15,494 bases of DNA from Pseudomonadota bacterium (GCA_023419055.1 JAEZYO010000691.1:1-15494); one strand, 5' to 3'. Positions 1 to 8,431 are shown, numbered from the stretch's first letter. Translations and numbers: made by a program. Notes: generated from the sequence alone by a model not told the origin.

Positions 1-2
1 TT

Positions 3-386
3 CGGGTACCTCCCGAGATCAAGGAGGTCGAGATCGAGGGTCCGGACGGCAACCGGTTCAAGGTGCCGGCGCGCGAAGGCCTGGTCGTGGCGCCCGGCGT
101 GGACACCGCTGGGTTCTACTTCGTGACCTACCCCGGAGGCAGCGCGCTGATCCCCGTCAACCTGACGAGCAGCGTGGAGAGCGACCTTGCGCCGCGTCCG
201 CTCGGTACGGGCGGCTCTCCCCTTTCTACATCGAGTAAAGTACCCGACGCGGTCAGCAGCTGGTCCTGGCTGCTCGCCGCGCTCGCGCTTCTCCTGCTCA
301 CCGCCGACGTCTACTTTCTCACCCGGCAACCACGAGCCGCGAGCTCCGTGACGAGCCCCATCCGCCCCGAGCGCGCCCCCACATGA
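3..386 (+). CDS. BatA-like VWA-family membrane protein, C-terminal fragment
   Basis: The reading frame is open to the left edge, so this is the last 127 residues of a longer protein and the true start lies outside the window. It begins with a beta-rich segment and continues through a 'PVNLTSSVESDLAPR'-like stretch, resembling the Ala/Val-Asn-Leu...Glu-Ser-Asp-Leu pattern near the end of Bat/VWA operon proteins. One hydrophobic helix follows at about residues 85-106 (WSWLLAALALLLL), then a short basic, presumably cytoplasmic tail. The stop overlaps the start of the next gene (ATGA), implying translational coupling. In MoxR-DUF58-VWA operons such proteins sit in the inner membrane with a large periplasmic part. 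That upstream context is inferred, because only the tail is visible. Family call moderately sure; exact function unknown. Confidence 0.7.
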   Translation, partial: RVPPEIKEVEIEGPDGNRFKVPAREGLVVAPGVDTAGFYFVTYPGGSALIPVNLTSSVESDLAPRPLGTGGSPLSTSSKVPDAVSSWSWLLAALALLLLTADVYFLTRQPRAASSVTSPIRPERAPT

Positions 387-3300
387 CCCCCTGGCTCAGC
401 GCATGGCTCTTGCCCGGCTCGGTGTTGCTCGCCGGGGCGATTTTGCTGCTGCACGTCGTTCGTCGGGCGCGACGACGCGCTACCGCGCGACGCCCGCTGT
501 TGCTGCTGCTGGCGCTCGCGGGGATCGCCATCGCGCTGCTCCCGGCGCTCGGGTGGGCGAGGCTCCTCGATATCCCCTTCTTTCGCTTCGAGCGGCCCTG
601 GCTCTCGCTCCCGACCGGCCTCTTGCTCCTGGCGCTCGCGGCGCGGCTCGAACGTCTGGGACAACGTCAGCACCGGGCGCGAAGGGCCCTGGTCGAGCTC
701 GGCGTCATCGTCGCAGCGGTCGCCGCTGCGCTCGCCCTGGTCGGGGTGGAAGCGGGCATTCCACTCGATCGAATGGTGGTGCTGGTCGCTCTGGACCGGA
801 GCCGCAGCATCGATCTCGTGCCCGGCGCGGAGAGCCGCATCGCCGCGGAGCTCCGGGTCGCCGAGCAGGGCATGCGCGAAAGCGACCTGATCGGCACGCT
901 CTCGTTCGGCGCGTCGGCCGCCATCGAAGACCCGCTCCGCCCCCGGTCGAGCCTGCCGGCGGCCCAGAAGGCCGAGGTAGGGCGAGACGGCACCGATCTC
1001 GGCGCCGCGATCCGCCACGCGCTCGGCGAGCTACCCGCCGACTCGGCGGCCCGCATCGTGCTTTTGAGCGACGGCGTGTCCACTCGCGGTGACGCCCTCG
1101 ATCAAGCGATGGCAGCGGTCGCGAGCGGGGTCCCGGTCGACGTCGTCCCGCTCGACCAAGCGGTGGTCCCCAACGTACGCGTCGTCGCGGTGCGAATGCC
1201 GAGCCGCGCGAGCGAGGGGGAGCCCCTCGGGCTGCGCGTCGTGACCTCCGCCGCAAGGCCGGCCAAGGTGAGACTGCGCGTGCTCCGCGACGGAGAGCCG
1301 ATCCGCGAGGGAGAGGTCGAGATCGCGGAGGGTGAGGACGTCGTCCACCTGCGTGAAATGGCGCCCGAGCCCGGCTTCCATCGTTACGACGTCGAGATCG
1401 GCGCGATCGACCCGAGCGCCGATCAAGCCCATGAAGACAACGCCGGAACCGCGTTCGTGCGCGTGCGCGGTCAGAACAGCGCGCTCGTGCTCGCGCGCGA
1501 GCCGGCGCTCGCCAAGCCGCTCGTGAGCGCGCTGAAATCGGCGGCCTTTCTCGTCGACGAGAAAGGCCTAGCCGGAGTGCCCGCCGACATCGCCGGATTC
1601 GCCGCCTACGACGCCGTGGTGCTGAGCGATATCGCAGCGAGCGAGGTCTCCGCCACCCAGCTCGAAGCGCTCTCGACCTACGTGCGCGAGCTCGGCGGTG
1701 GCCTGATCTTGATGGGCAGCGAGCGAGCCTTTGGCCCGGGCGGCTACGGCAAGGGCCCCGTGGAAGAAGTGAGCCCTGTCTCTTTCGACCTCAAGCAGGA
1801 GCGGCGCCGCGCGAGCCTCGCCGAGATCATCGCCGTCGATTATTCCGGCTCGATGGGCATGATGGTCGGGAAGCAGACCAAGCTCGAGCTCGCCAACGAG
1901 GCCGCCGTTCGTTCGGCGGAGCTCCTCGGAGCGGGAGATCGCCTCGGCGTGATGCACGTCGACACGACCGTGCGCTGGACGGTCCCGCTCGGGCCGCTGC
2001 ACGACAAAGAGGGCATCACGAAGAAGATTCGCGCCGTCTCCATCGGCGGGGGCGGCATTTACATCGATCTCACGCTCGAGGCGGCCTACGCGGCGCTCGC
2101 GGGCGAGTCGGTGCAGCTCAAGCACCTGCTGCTCTTCTCCGACGGCTCCGACGCAGAAGAGCGCAGCAACGCCTTCGCGCTGGTGAGCGCCGCCAAAGCG
2201 CGCGGGATCACGACCAGCGTGGTCGCGCTCGGACAGGGCCCGGACGTCCCGGCCCTCGAACAGATGAGCCGCCTGGGCGCCGGCCGCTTCTATCTGGTGG
2301 AGGACGCCACGCGCCTACCCGCGATCTTCGCTCAGGAGACGATCGTCGCGTCGCGAAGCGCCATCAACGAGCTCGCGTTCAAGCCGGCCCTCGGTGCCCC
2401 GGGTCCGGCGGTGCGCGGCATCGATTTCGCGTCGGCGCCCGCCCTCACCGGCTACGTCGTCACCATCCCGAAGGGTCGAGCGCAGGTGCACCTGGTCGGC
2501 CCCGAAAATGACCCGCTGCTCGCCACGTGGTCCGTCGGAGTGGGGCGCTCCGCCGCGTTCACCAGCGACTACAGCGATCGCTGGGGGCTCGGCTGGACGA
2601 CCTGGGACGGCGCCGCCAGGATGTTCGGGCAGCTCGCGCGCGACGTCGCTCGGCGCGCCGACGACCCGCGGGTGCGCCTCGAAGCAGAGACCGTGGGCGG
2701 GGAGCTCAAGCTCAGGGCGAACGTCGTGGACGAGCGCGGACGCGCGGAGAGCTTCCGCCGCTTGCGGGTCGTGGTGGGAGGCCCCGACGGCATCTCTCAC
2801 AGCTTGCCCCTCGAGGCCGTCGGCGCGGGCGCCTACGCGGCGACGCTGCCGCTTTCGCGGCCCGGCGCTTACATGGCGACCGCCATCGACGAGGCGACCG
2901 GCGAGGCGGCGGGCATCGCGGGCGCGGTCCTGAGCCCCGGCGAGGAGCTCAAACCGACGGGCACCGATCGAGCGCTGCTCGGCCGCATCGCCGAGCTCAC
3001 GGGAGGGCGGATGCGCGACACGCTGGCCGGCATATTTCTCGATCGTCCGCCGCGTCGCTTCGCGTACACGCCGCTCGCCCCCTGGCTCTTGATCGTGGCA
3101 GCGAGCGCGCTGCTCTTCATGGTCGCCGCGCGCCGCGTCTCCCCGCCTGAAGCGTTCGTGCGCTTGCCCTCGAACTTGAAACGGGCACTCCAGAGCCGCG
3201 GAGAAGCGCGCGAGCGACCGACGCGGCCCAGCGAGCGAAAGGCCGATTTCGACGCGCTCCGGCGCGCCAAGGCGAAGAGCGCGCCCGCGCCGGGGCACAC

Positions 3301-3451
3301 CCGCACCCCGATCGCTCCCCCCGTCGCGGCACCCAAGCTCGAACCGCTCGAGCGGCGCGCGCCGGCGTCGCGGCCCCCGAGCGAGCCGCGGCAGCGCTCT
3401 GCCGCGGAGATCCTGCTCGAGCGCCGCAAGGGGCGGCGCGGAAACGGTTGA
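383..3451 (+). CDS. Membrane protein with two VWA domains and a glutamine-amidotransferase-like domain
   Basis: This is a 1022-aa membrane protein. Hydrophobic helices lie at about residues 5-25, 39-56, 75-88 and 104-122. VWA domain 1 (about 130-260) has a complete MIDAS metal site: D138-x-S140-x-S142, T204 and D230. A Rossmann-like segment at about 365-470 (YDAVVLSDI, then GGGLILMGSERAFGPGGY) matches the catalytically dead GATase1-like domain found in this family. VWA domain 2 (about 480-660) has D486-x-S488-x-S490, T564 and D587. A beta-rich region follows, then a last helix at about 897-918 and a basic, Pro-rich cytoplasmic tail of about 100 residues. No Shine-Dalgarno is visible; the ATG overlaps the previous stop, so translation is probably coupled. 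VWA domains bind protein partners through a metal ion. The role is likely cell-envelope complex assembly with a MoxR ATPase, inferred from the family. Confidence 0.88.
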   Translation: MTPWLSAWLLPGSVLLAGAILLLHVVRRARRRATARRPLLLLLALAGIAIALLPALGWARLLDIPFFRFERPWLSLPTGLLLLALAARLERLGQRQHRARRALVELGVIVAAVAAALALVGVEAGIPLDRMVVLVALDRSRSIDLVPGAESRIAAELRVAEQGMRESDLIGTLSFGASAAIEDPLRPRSSLPAAQKAEVGRDGTDLGAAIRHALGELPADSAARIVLLSDGVSTRGDALDQAMAAVASGVPVDVVPLDQAVVPNVRVVAVRMPSRASEGEPLGLRVVTSAARPAKVRLRVLRDGEPIREGEVEIAEGEDVVHLREMAPEPGFHRYDVEIGAIDPSADQAHEDNAGTAFVRVRGQNSALVLAREPALAKPLVSALKSAAFLVDEKGLAGVPADIAGFAAYDAVVLSDIAASEVSATQLEALSTYVRELGGGLILMGSERAFGPGGYGKGPVEEVSPVSFDLKQERRRASLAEIIAVDYSGSMGMMVGKQTKLELANEAAVRSAELLGAGDRLGVMHVDTTVRWTVPLGPLHDKEGITKKIRAVSIGGGGIYIDLTLEAAYAALAGESVQLKHLLLFSDGSDAEERSNAFALVSAAKARGITTSVVALGQGPDVPALEQMSRLGAGRFYLVEDATRLPAIFAQETIVASRSAINELAFKPALGAPGPAVRGIDFASAPALTGYVVTIPKGRAQVHLVGPENDPLLATWSVGVGRSAAFTSDYSDRWGLGWTTWDGAARMFGQLARDVARRADDPRVRLEAETVGGELKLRANVVDERGRAESFRRLRVVVGGPDGISHSLPLEAVGAGAYAATLPLSRPGAYMATAIDEATGEAAGIAGAVLSPGEELKPTGTDRALLGRIAELTGGRMRDTLAGIFLDRPPRRFAYTPLAPWLLIVAASALLFMVAARRVSPPEAFVRLPSNLKRALQSRGEARERPTRPSERKADFDALRRAKAKSAPAPGHTRTPIAPPVAAPKLEPLERRAPASRPPSEPRQRSAAEILLERRKGRRGNG

Positions 3452-3458
3452 GCCGGAC

Positions 3459-4196
3459 CTACGGCAGCTTGGTGGGAGGCGGCAGCGTCTTCCCGGCGAG
3501 CACGTAGCGTACGACCTCGTCCGCGAGGGCTCGATCGTTGCGCTCGCAATCCGCCGCCACGATGCCGAGGTTCTGCCCCTTGCATGCCTTGCGGCGCGCC
3601 TCGTAGGCAGCGCTCACGTCGGGCGACGCTTCGAGCGCGTTCCGGAGCGGCAGGCCGATGCGGCGCCACTCGAGCTTCGAGTACACGACGTCGTCCGGCT
3701 TTTTGGCAGAGAAGTCACCGTCGTGGATCGTGGCGCAGGACCCGTTGAGGCGGAGCACGTCGTAGCCCGAGGTGTCACCCACCTGCACCCCGCTGTTCCC
3801 ATCGCGGCGCTTGAGCGCGATGACCTCCTCGCCCGGCTCGAGCTTGTCGCCGAGGAGCGAGGCGCCGCCAGAGGCGTTGAAGGGCTCGGCGCGCGCCACC
3901 ATGTACAGGCGCTTCCAGGGAGTGCCCGGACGGAACATATGGAGCGCCACGTCCGGGTACACGTCCTCGCACAGGCGCCTGACCCAACCCGGGGGCGGCA
4001 CGCATTCGTTCCTGTGCTTCTTCCCCTTGGCGCAGCGCTTCGGTAGCTTTCCGGCCGGGGAAAGTCGCGATTCGGGCTTCGCGACGACTTCATCGGAAGC
4101 GTGAGAGGCAGCCTTCGGCGCCTGCTCCGTCGTGGACGAGCCGCAGCCCGAGAGCGAAGCGAACGCGAGTACGGAAGAGACCACGAACTTCTTCAT
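3459..4196 (-). CDS. Six-cysteine lipoprotein of unknown function
   Basis: This encodes 245 aa. The start is the ATG giving a lipoprotein signal: positive MKK, a hydrophobic core, then lipobox L-S-G-C with the lipidated Cys at residue 18. The frame stays open far upstream, but that part runs antisense-like through the regulator gene and is not credible. After a Ser/Ala/Glu linker (about 19-45), the mature part contains exactly six cysteines (C55, C65, C76, C154, C205, C217), which suggests three disulfides in the periplasm or at the cell surface. Other recognisable features are PGTPWKRLYMV (about 90-100), FNASGGAS, and an acidic EPGEEVIALKRR segment, then a C-terminal LPPPTKLP. It resembles an unnamed conserved lipoprotein type of Polyangiales, recalled from memory only. 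The Shine-Dalgarno is weak. The gene converges on the VWA gene with only seven bases between stops, so no separate terminator fits. Confidence 0.78.
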   Translation of the reverse strand: MKKFVVSSVLAFASLSGCGSSTTEQAPKAASHASDEVVAKPESRLSPAGKLPKRCAKGKKHRNECVPPPGWVRRLCEDVYPDVALHMFRPGTPWKRLYMVARAEPFNASGGASLLGDKLEPGEEVIALKRRDGNSGVQVGDTSGYDVLRLNGSCATIHDGDFSAKKPDDVVYSKLEWRRIGLPLRNALEASPDVSAAYEARRKACKGQNLGIVAADCERNDRALADEVVRYVLAGKTLPPPTKLP

Positions 4197-4297
4197 CGAA
4201 AGCTTGGCGGTAGCAAAGCGGCCAGCGCCCGACAAGTGTTCGCCGCGCGACGAGACAGCGTGGCCGAAACTTTTCGAGCGGGCTGCTGCAACCGGTT

Positions 4298-5998
4298 TCA
4301 GCGGCCGAAACGGTAGCGATCGAAGTAGCGGGCGATCTGCTTCGAGGCCGTCCCACGATCGGCGTTCAGGCGCTCGGCGACGACCCTCACCTCGACCTCC
4401 TCGCGGCGCTGCTGGTCGACGCCGGTGAGGTGCGCGAGCAAGAGCGGCTTGAAATAGCTCTCGACGAAATGTTTCACCTCGTCCCAGGAGCGCGGCGCGG
4501 GCACGCCGAGATCCTCGACGAACGCCGCGGCCGCGGTCTCGCCCAGGGAGCGCCAGGACGCGTCGTCGCCTCGAGCCGCGCCGATCCCTTCCGAGCTGCT
4601 CGGACGGCGCCCCTGCTGAAGAGCTCCCTCTGCGAGCGCGTTCGTGGCCGCCGCCTCGTCGACGACCTCTCGCTCCCCGAGCTCCACGCGATTGGCGAAG
4701 TTGATGAGCTCGCGGAAGTTCCCCTCCCAATCGTGCTGCTTCAACACCTCGCGCGCGGTCGGCGTCAGCGCGTCGAAGAGAGTTTGCCCTCGGTCGAGGC
4801 GTCGCGTCTTGAGGTACGCCTCGACGTCGTCGAAACGTTCGTTCAGCGGCGGGACCTCCACGATGTGCGTGCAGAGGCGAAACCAGAGATCACGCCGGAA
4901 CTCGCCGCGCAACGTGGCCTCGCGCAAGTCCTTGTTCGTGGCGCCCACCACGCAGACGTCAGCGCGCCCGAGGGGGCCACGGTGACCGAGCCGTTCGTAC
5001 TCACCCTGATCGAGGAACCTGAGCAGCATGGGCTGGACGTCGAGAGGAAGCTCGCCGATCTCGTCGAGGAAGAGCGTGCCCTCGTGCGCGTTCTCTACCG
5101 CTCCGAACGTGCGCTGGACGGCGCCGGTGAAGGCGCCCTTCTCGGCGCCGAACAGCTCGCTTCGCACGAAGTCCCGAGTCAGGGTGGCGCAGTTCTTCGC
5201 GACGAACGGCCCCGCGCGCCCGCTGTGCCGATGGAAGCAACGCGCCATGCCCTCCTTGCCCGACCCGGACGGCCCGATCAGAAGGAGCGATTTACTGCCG
5301 CGCGCCGCCACGTCGACCAACCGGGCGATGGCCTTCCGCATCGCCTGCGAGGCGACGATGAGCCCCTCCTCGCGCATCGTCTCCTCGGCCTCGAAGAGCG
5401 CGTTTTGCCGCGCGACGTAGCGTTCGATCTGCGTGAGCGCCGAGAGCCAGCGATCGTCGGTCGTGCGCGTGGGTGCCACGAACAAGTCGCTGCCGACGGC
5501 GAGCGGCATGCGCCCGACGACGTCGGACTCCGCGCTCAGCGGCTGAGAGACGATCACCTGAGCGGCGATGCCGCAGGCGCTCAGCCAATCTTCGATCCTG
5601 GCGACCAGCGCCGCTTCGAAATCGGAGCGCCCTCGCCACGAGGCGTCCGCGAGCCCGCCCTCGGTCGCCTCGGTCGCCCCCGGCGTTCCTAGAAAGAGCG
5701 AGAGCTCCTCGTGCGCGGGGAGCGAAACGTCGACGAGCGGCGGCAACCGGACCCAGCTCCCATTTCGGCTCCCCAGATCACGCAGCCGCACCGTCTCGCC
5801 CTCGCGCGCGACGACGAGGTGATTGCGCGAGACGTTCGGGGCCCGGACGCCGATCGACTGCGGCGGCGCGTCGGGCGGAAGCGTGCCGGGAGCAAGCCGC
5901 CGCGGGTCGGGATCGCGGCCCACGAGCGCGATCCCGTCTTCTTCCAGCGTGACGGTGGACGTTGCACTCTCTCCGGACGCGACCAGACCGATTCGCAC
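4298..5998 (-). CDS. FHA-domain sigma-54-dependent transcriptional activator
   Basis: This is a 566-aa enhancer-binding protein. The N-terminal FHA domain (about 5-105) shows GRDP (27-30), SRNH (57-60) and LRDLGSRNGSWV (72-83), the signatures that bind phosphothreonine peptides. An unassigned linker covers about 120-200. The AAA+ domain (about 210-440) has Walker A GPSGSGKE (242-249), an intact GAFTGA sigma-54 contact loop (288-293), Walker B TLFLDEIG (308-315) and the sensor-II motif WEGNFREL (424-431, usually WPGNVREL). A C-terminal Fis-like helix-turn-helix lies at about 540-560. There is no receiver domain, so the input is likely phosphorylation read by the FHA domain rather than a histidine kinase. 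The start is GTG at 5996-5998, with TAGGAG at 6004-6009 on the minus strand and a five-base spacer. It lies 49 bases after the catalase-like gene on the same strand. Target promoters are unknown; no convincing -24/-12 element was found nearby. Confidence 0.93.
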   Translation of the reverse strand: MRIGLVASGESATSTVTLEEDGIALVGRDPDPRRLAPGTLPPDAPPQSIGVRAPNVSRNHLVVAREGETVRLRDLGSRNGSWVRLPPLVDVSLPAHEELSLFLGTPGATEATEGGLADASWRGRSDFEAALVARIEDWLSACGIAAQVIVSQPLSAESDVVGRMPLAVGSDLFVAPTRTTDDRWLSALTQIERYVARQNALFEAEETMREEGLIVASQAMRKAIARLVDVAARGSKSLLLIGPSGSGKEGMARCFHRHSGRAGPFVAKNCATLTRDFVRSELFGAEKGAFTGAVQRTFGAVENAHEGTLFLDEIGELPLDVQPMLLRFLDQGEYERLGHRGPLGRADVCVVGATNKDLREATLRGEFRRDLWFRLCTHIVEVPPLNERFDDVEAYLKTRRLDRGQTLFDALTPTAREVLKQHDWEGNFRELINFANRVELGEREVVDEAAATNALAEGALQQGRRPSSSEGIGAARGDDASWRSLGETAAAAFVEDLGVPAPRSWDEVKHFVESYFKPLLLAHLTGVDQQRREEVEVRVVAERLNADRGTASKQIARYFDRYRFGR

Positions 5999-6047
5999 GC
6001 TGACTCCTACCAGGTTCCCGAGCTGTCCTGACTCGGACGGGAGCCTA

Positions 6048-7766
6048 TCACTCTGCGGCGTCCGGAACGACGCCGCGCTGACGATTGTCGCCCCGTGCCG
6101 AACCCGAGAAGAAGAGCGCGTGACGGCGGCGCGCGCTCAGGGGATACGCGAGAAGGCGTGCCCGGTTCAGGCTTCCGAGTGGCCGGTGCGCCACGAGAGC
6201 GTTCCAGACGTTGAAGCTCCGGCGCTCGCCCTCGGATTGATCGACGGAGTCGAGGGCGTCCCGCTGGATCGAGAGCGTCGCGACGTGGACCTTCTCCGCC
6301 CCGAAGGCGTCCCAGTCGAAGGTCGGGTCCTCGACGAGGTCGACGACCGACCGCGAAGCGAAACGCGGGTCCGCCACGGGTAGCAGGCGGACGTAGAACC
6401 CGAGCTCGAGGGCCTGCTCGCCGAGGCTCTGTCGCAGCGCGGAGGCGAGGAAATTCGGCTCTCCTTCTGCTCGAGGTCCCGCCAAGCGCGCCGGCGAAAG
6501 CGCCATCAGCGAGTACTTCGCGACGAAGTCCTTACCGAACCGATACGCCGTGCCGCTGTGATACTCCGCGACCAACGAGTGGCGGACGCGAAGCGAGAGA
6601 GCCCCGATCGCCGCGACGAGCTCCCGAGGTGCGGCGCGGCTCAACAAGAAGAAGAAGCCCGACCGGAGCGCTTGCTTCCAGTCTTGCGCCCTCAAAATGC
6701 CGAGCAACATCACGAAACGTCGCACGCTCGACGCGAAGAACGTCGGATGGCTGAAGAGAACGAAATCCTGCCGCCCCGTGAAGTCCGGCAGCACGGGCAC
6801 GAGCTCCTCGTCCGAGCCCAGGGATGCAGGAAGCTCGACGCCCACGGCGAGCCCGCGCGCGTCTCTGTCGCCGTCCGGCTTGATGTCTTCGGATCCGTTC
6901 GAGAGCCGGACGAGCGCAGGAAATTCGCGTGGCTCGGAGAAGATTCCTTGCCGGTATTCGGGAGGAAGCGGTTCCACCCTGAAGGTCGCGCGGAGCACTC
7001 CGATGGTCTTCGCGTGGGCGGCCCGCCGGTGTACGCGATCCGAACGTCGCGCCGCCGAAGCTTGCCGGCGTCCCATCTCCTCCGCGGCGCGGAGAGCCCA
7101 GCGGCTTTCTTCGGTGACGGAGCGCTCCACCGGCGTGAGCGGCAGAGGAAACTGAGCGCCGGCGAACTCTCGCAAGAACGCCGCGCGGACGCTGCTCGGC
7201 GCAAGCTCGGGAGGGTGCTCTGCGTAAAAGTCTTCGAGACGCCGTAGCGCGCCGACCGCCGCTTCGAGCTCCGTGCGCGAGGCGTCGAGCTCGTGGGTGC
7301 TCGAGCCTTCGGGGAGCGCGGAGCGATGGTCTTCGAAGAGGTACCCGTCACGCAGGCGGTGATGTTTCAGCCGGCGAATGAAATGACGGTGCGACTCATT
7401 GCCTCGGTCGAACCCGTGACAACGGCACAAGATCCATTTCAGATCGGGCAAGGCTTCGAAGAGATCCGCGAGCACTTCGTCGGCGCGCCCGTCGAAGATC
7501 AACGAGAAGAGCAGAGCGCGCGGTGTTCCGGCCGGCAGGGGCTCCCCCTCGACGCCGCTCTCCGCGGGAGTGAAGAGCACCAGGCGAAGGTCGTGAAGCC
7601 CGATCACACCCGGCGAAAGCGCAGCCTCTTGCGCCTCGATCCGAGCCAGCTCTTCTTCCAGACCGCTCGGCTCTTTCACCTGCAAGAGCGCGCTGAATTC
7701 GTGGAGAGAGAATGGCTCGAGGATGACTTGGTCACGAACACGGCGTAGCCAATCGAAGAACGACAT
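6048..7766 (-). CDS. Catalase-like haem protein with an extra N-terminal domain
   Basis: This is a 572-aa protein. The C-terminal part (about 240-555) has the catalase-superfamily pattern: RRAAHAKTIG with candidate distal His H251; ALVRLSNGS and RDARG (R301-G305); DFVLFSHPTFF (335-344); and near the end the haem-ligand motif R537-LLA-Y541 followed by PLSARRRH, comparable to Arg-x3-Tyr-Pro of true catalases. It belongs with the shortened SrpA-like 'catalase family' rather than classical hydroperoxidases. The usual distal Asn is Ser here (S339), so catalase activity is doubtful and peroxidase or lipid-hydroperoxide chemistry is possible. Residues about 20-150 form a separate domain (RALLFSLIFDG, then WILCRCHGF) that also occurs in the preceding gene. 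No signal peptide is seen, so it is probably cytoplasmic. The start is ATG at 7764-7766, with AAGGAGA at 7773-7779 overlapping the stop of the upstream gene, which implies tight coupling. Confidence 0.82.
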   Translation of the reverse strand: MSFFDWLRRVRDQVILEPFSLHEFSALLQVKEPSGLEEELARIEAQEAALSPGVIGLHDLRLVLFTPAESGVEGEPLPAGTPRALLFSLIFDGRADEVLADLFEALPDLKWILCRCHGFDRGNESHRHFIRRLKHHRLRDGYLFEDHRSALPEGSSTHELDASRTELEAAVGALRRLEDFYAEHPPELAPSSVRAAFLREFAGAQFPLPLTPVERSVTEESRWALRAAEEMGRRQASAARRSDRVHRRAAHAKTIGVLRATFRVEPLPPEYRQGIFSEPREFPALVRLSNGSEDIKPDGDRDARGLAVGVELPASLGSDEELVPVLPDFTGRQDFVLFSHPTFFASSVRRFVMLLGILRAQDWKQALRSGFFFLLSRAAPRELVAAIGALSLRVRHSLVAEYHSGTAYRFGKDFVAKYSLMALSPARLAGPRAEGEPNFLASALRQSLGEQALELGFYVRLLPVADPRFASRSVVDLVEDPTFDWDAFGAEKVHVATLSIQRDALDSVDQSEGERRSFNVWNALVAHRPLGSLNRARLLAYPLSARRRHALFFSGSARGDNRQRGVVPDAAE

Positions 7767-7772
7767 CGTCTT

Positions 7773-7779
7773 TCTCCTT
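7773..7779 (-). promoter_or_regulatory. Shine-Dalgarno of the catalase-like gene
   Basis: AAGGAGA on the minus strand lies six bases before the ATG at 7764-7766. It shares one base with the TGA stop of the preceding gene (7779-7781). This fixes the start of the catalase-like gene and supports coupled translation of the pair. Confidence 0.85.
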
Positions 7780-8426
7780 CACTCGATCCCGATGCGCGCG
7801 GCTCGGGTGAGCCCAAGGTACGCGTGGGCGAACTCCTCGTCGCTCGCGGCCGACCGCGCGACCCGCAAGGTGTCCTCGAGCTTGCGCCGCACGCCGATCG
7901 CGTGGTGCAGCGACGTGGGCGCCTCCTCGGCATGACTCCAGAACGTCGAGGCTCGGCGATAGTACCTCTCGATGAAGCGAGCGAGACCGTCGGAGCTTCG
8001 CGTGGTCTCTCCGCCCACGCAGTGCGAAAAGAGCCGATGCAGCGGCGCGAGGTCGGCTACCGAACGCCGGAGGCTCGCTCTTTCATGTCGGTCGAACGCG
8101 CTCAGCACCAGGAGCGCGCCGTTTCGCAAAGCGCCGTCCGTCGGCACTCCGATGCGCCTGAAGTGGCGCGGGCTCAAGCGCAGCACGTACATGTAGCGGA
8201 AGCTCCGGCCCCTCCGGAGCTCACGGCCGAGCACCGCCGTCCTCGTCACCGGCAAACGCACCAGCTGACGGCCGAGCCAAGACCGGAACGGCGCAAAGAC
8301 GGTGAACGCCGCGCGGCTCACCTCTTCCCCGTCGAGGCTCGACGCACTTCGCTCTGCTTCGTGATCCTCGACGGCGGGCGCTCCTCCAGCCCGGACGAAG
8401 CACTCCACATTTTCGGTTTGGGCCAC
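7779..8426 (-). CDS. Stand-alone protein sharing a domain with the catalase-like partner
   Basis: This encodes 215 aa of unknown function. The start is GTG at 8424-8426 because AAGGAGA precedes it by five bases; the open frame further upstream overlaps the kinase gene end and lacks such a signal. The N-terminal third has an acidic Ala/Glu-rich stretch, then FTVFAPFRSWLGRQ. The core (about 80-160) reads RHFRRIGV, then NGALLVLSAFD (102-112) and LFSHCVGG (132-139). This core aligns without gaps to residues 82-119 of the next protein, sharing ALL, F-D, several Leu and Cys (C136 here, C116 there). The rest is basic and probably helical. No membrane helix or signal peptide is seen. The catalase-like gene begins 12 bases after its stop, so the two are almost certainly co-expressed and may interact. 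I know similar sequences only as uncharacterised neighbours or parts of haem peroxidases, and this recollection is weak. Confidence 0.75.
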   Translation of the reverse strand: MAQTENVECFVRAGGAPAVEDHEAERSASSLDGEEVSRAAFTVFAPFRSWLGRQLVRLPVTRTAVLGRELRRGRSFRYMYVLRLSPRHFRRIGVPTDGALRNGALLVLSAFDRHERASLRRSVADLAPLHRLFSHCVGGETTRSSDGLARFIERYYRRASTFWSHAEEAPTSLHHAIGVRRKLEDTLRVARSAASDEEFAHAYLGLTRAARIGIE

Positions 8427-8431
8427 TCGAA

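Noticed and set aside
63..386. A GTG at base 63 as the start of the first gene
   Set aside because: The same frame is open to the window edge and its translation continues the domain upstream, so the gene is truncated rather than starting here.
2315..3298. 327-codon minus-strand frame opposite the VWA gene
   Set aside because: The plus-strand protein keeps recognisable beta-domain, membrane-helix and tail structure here. The antisense peptide is low-complexity.
4291..4314. Hairpin ACCGGTTTC...GAAACGGT at the end of the sigma-54 activator gene
   Set aside because: It has a bulge, overlaps coding sequence and is not followed by a T-run, so it is too weak to call a terminator.
4430..5692. 420-codon plus-strand frame opposite the sigma-54 activator
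   Set aside because: It is a mirror of a well-supported gene. The peptide shows no domain, and there is no credible ribosome site.
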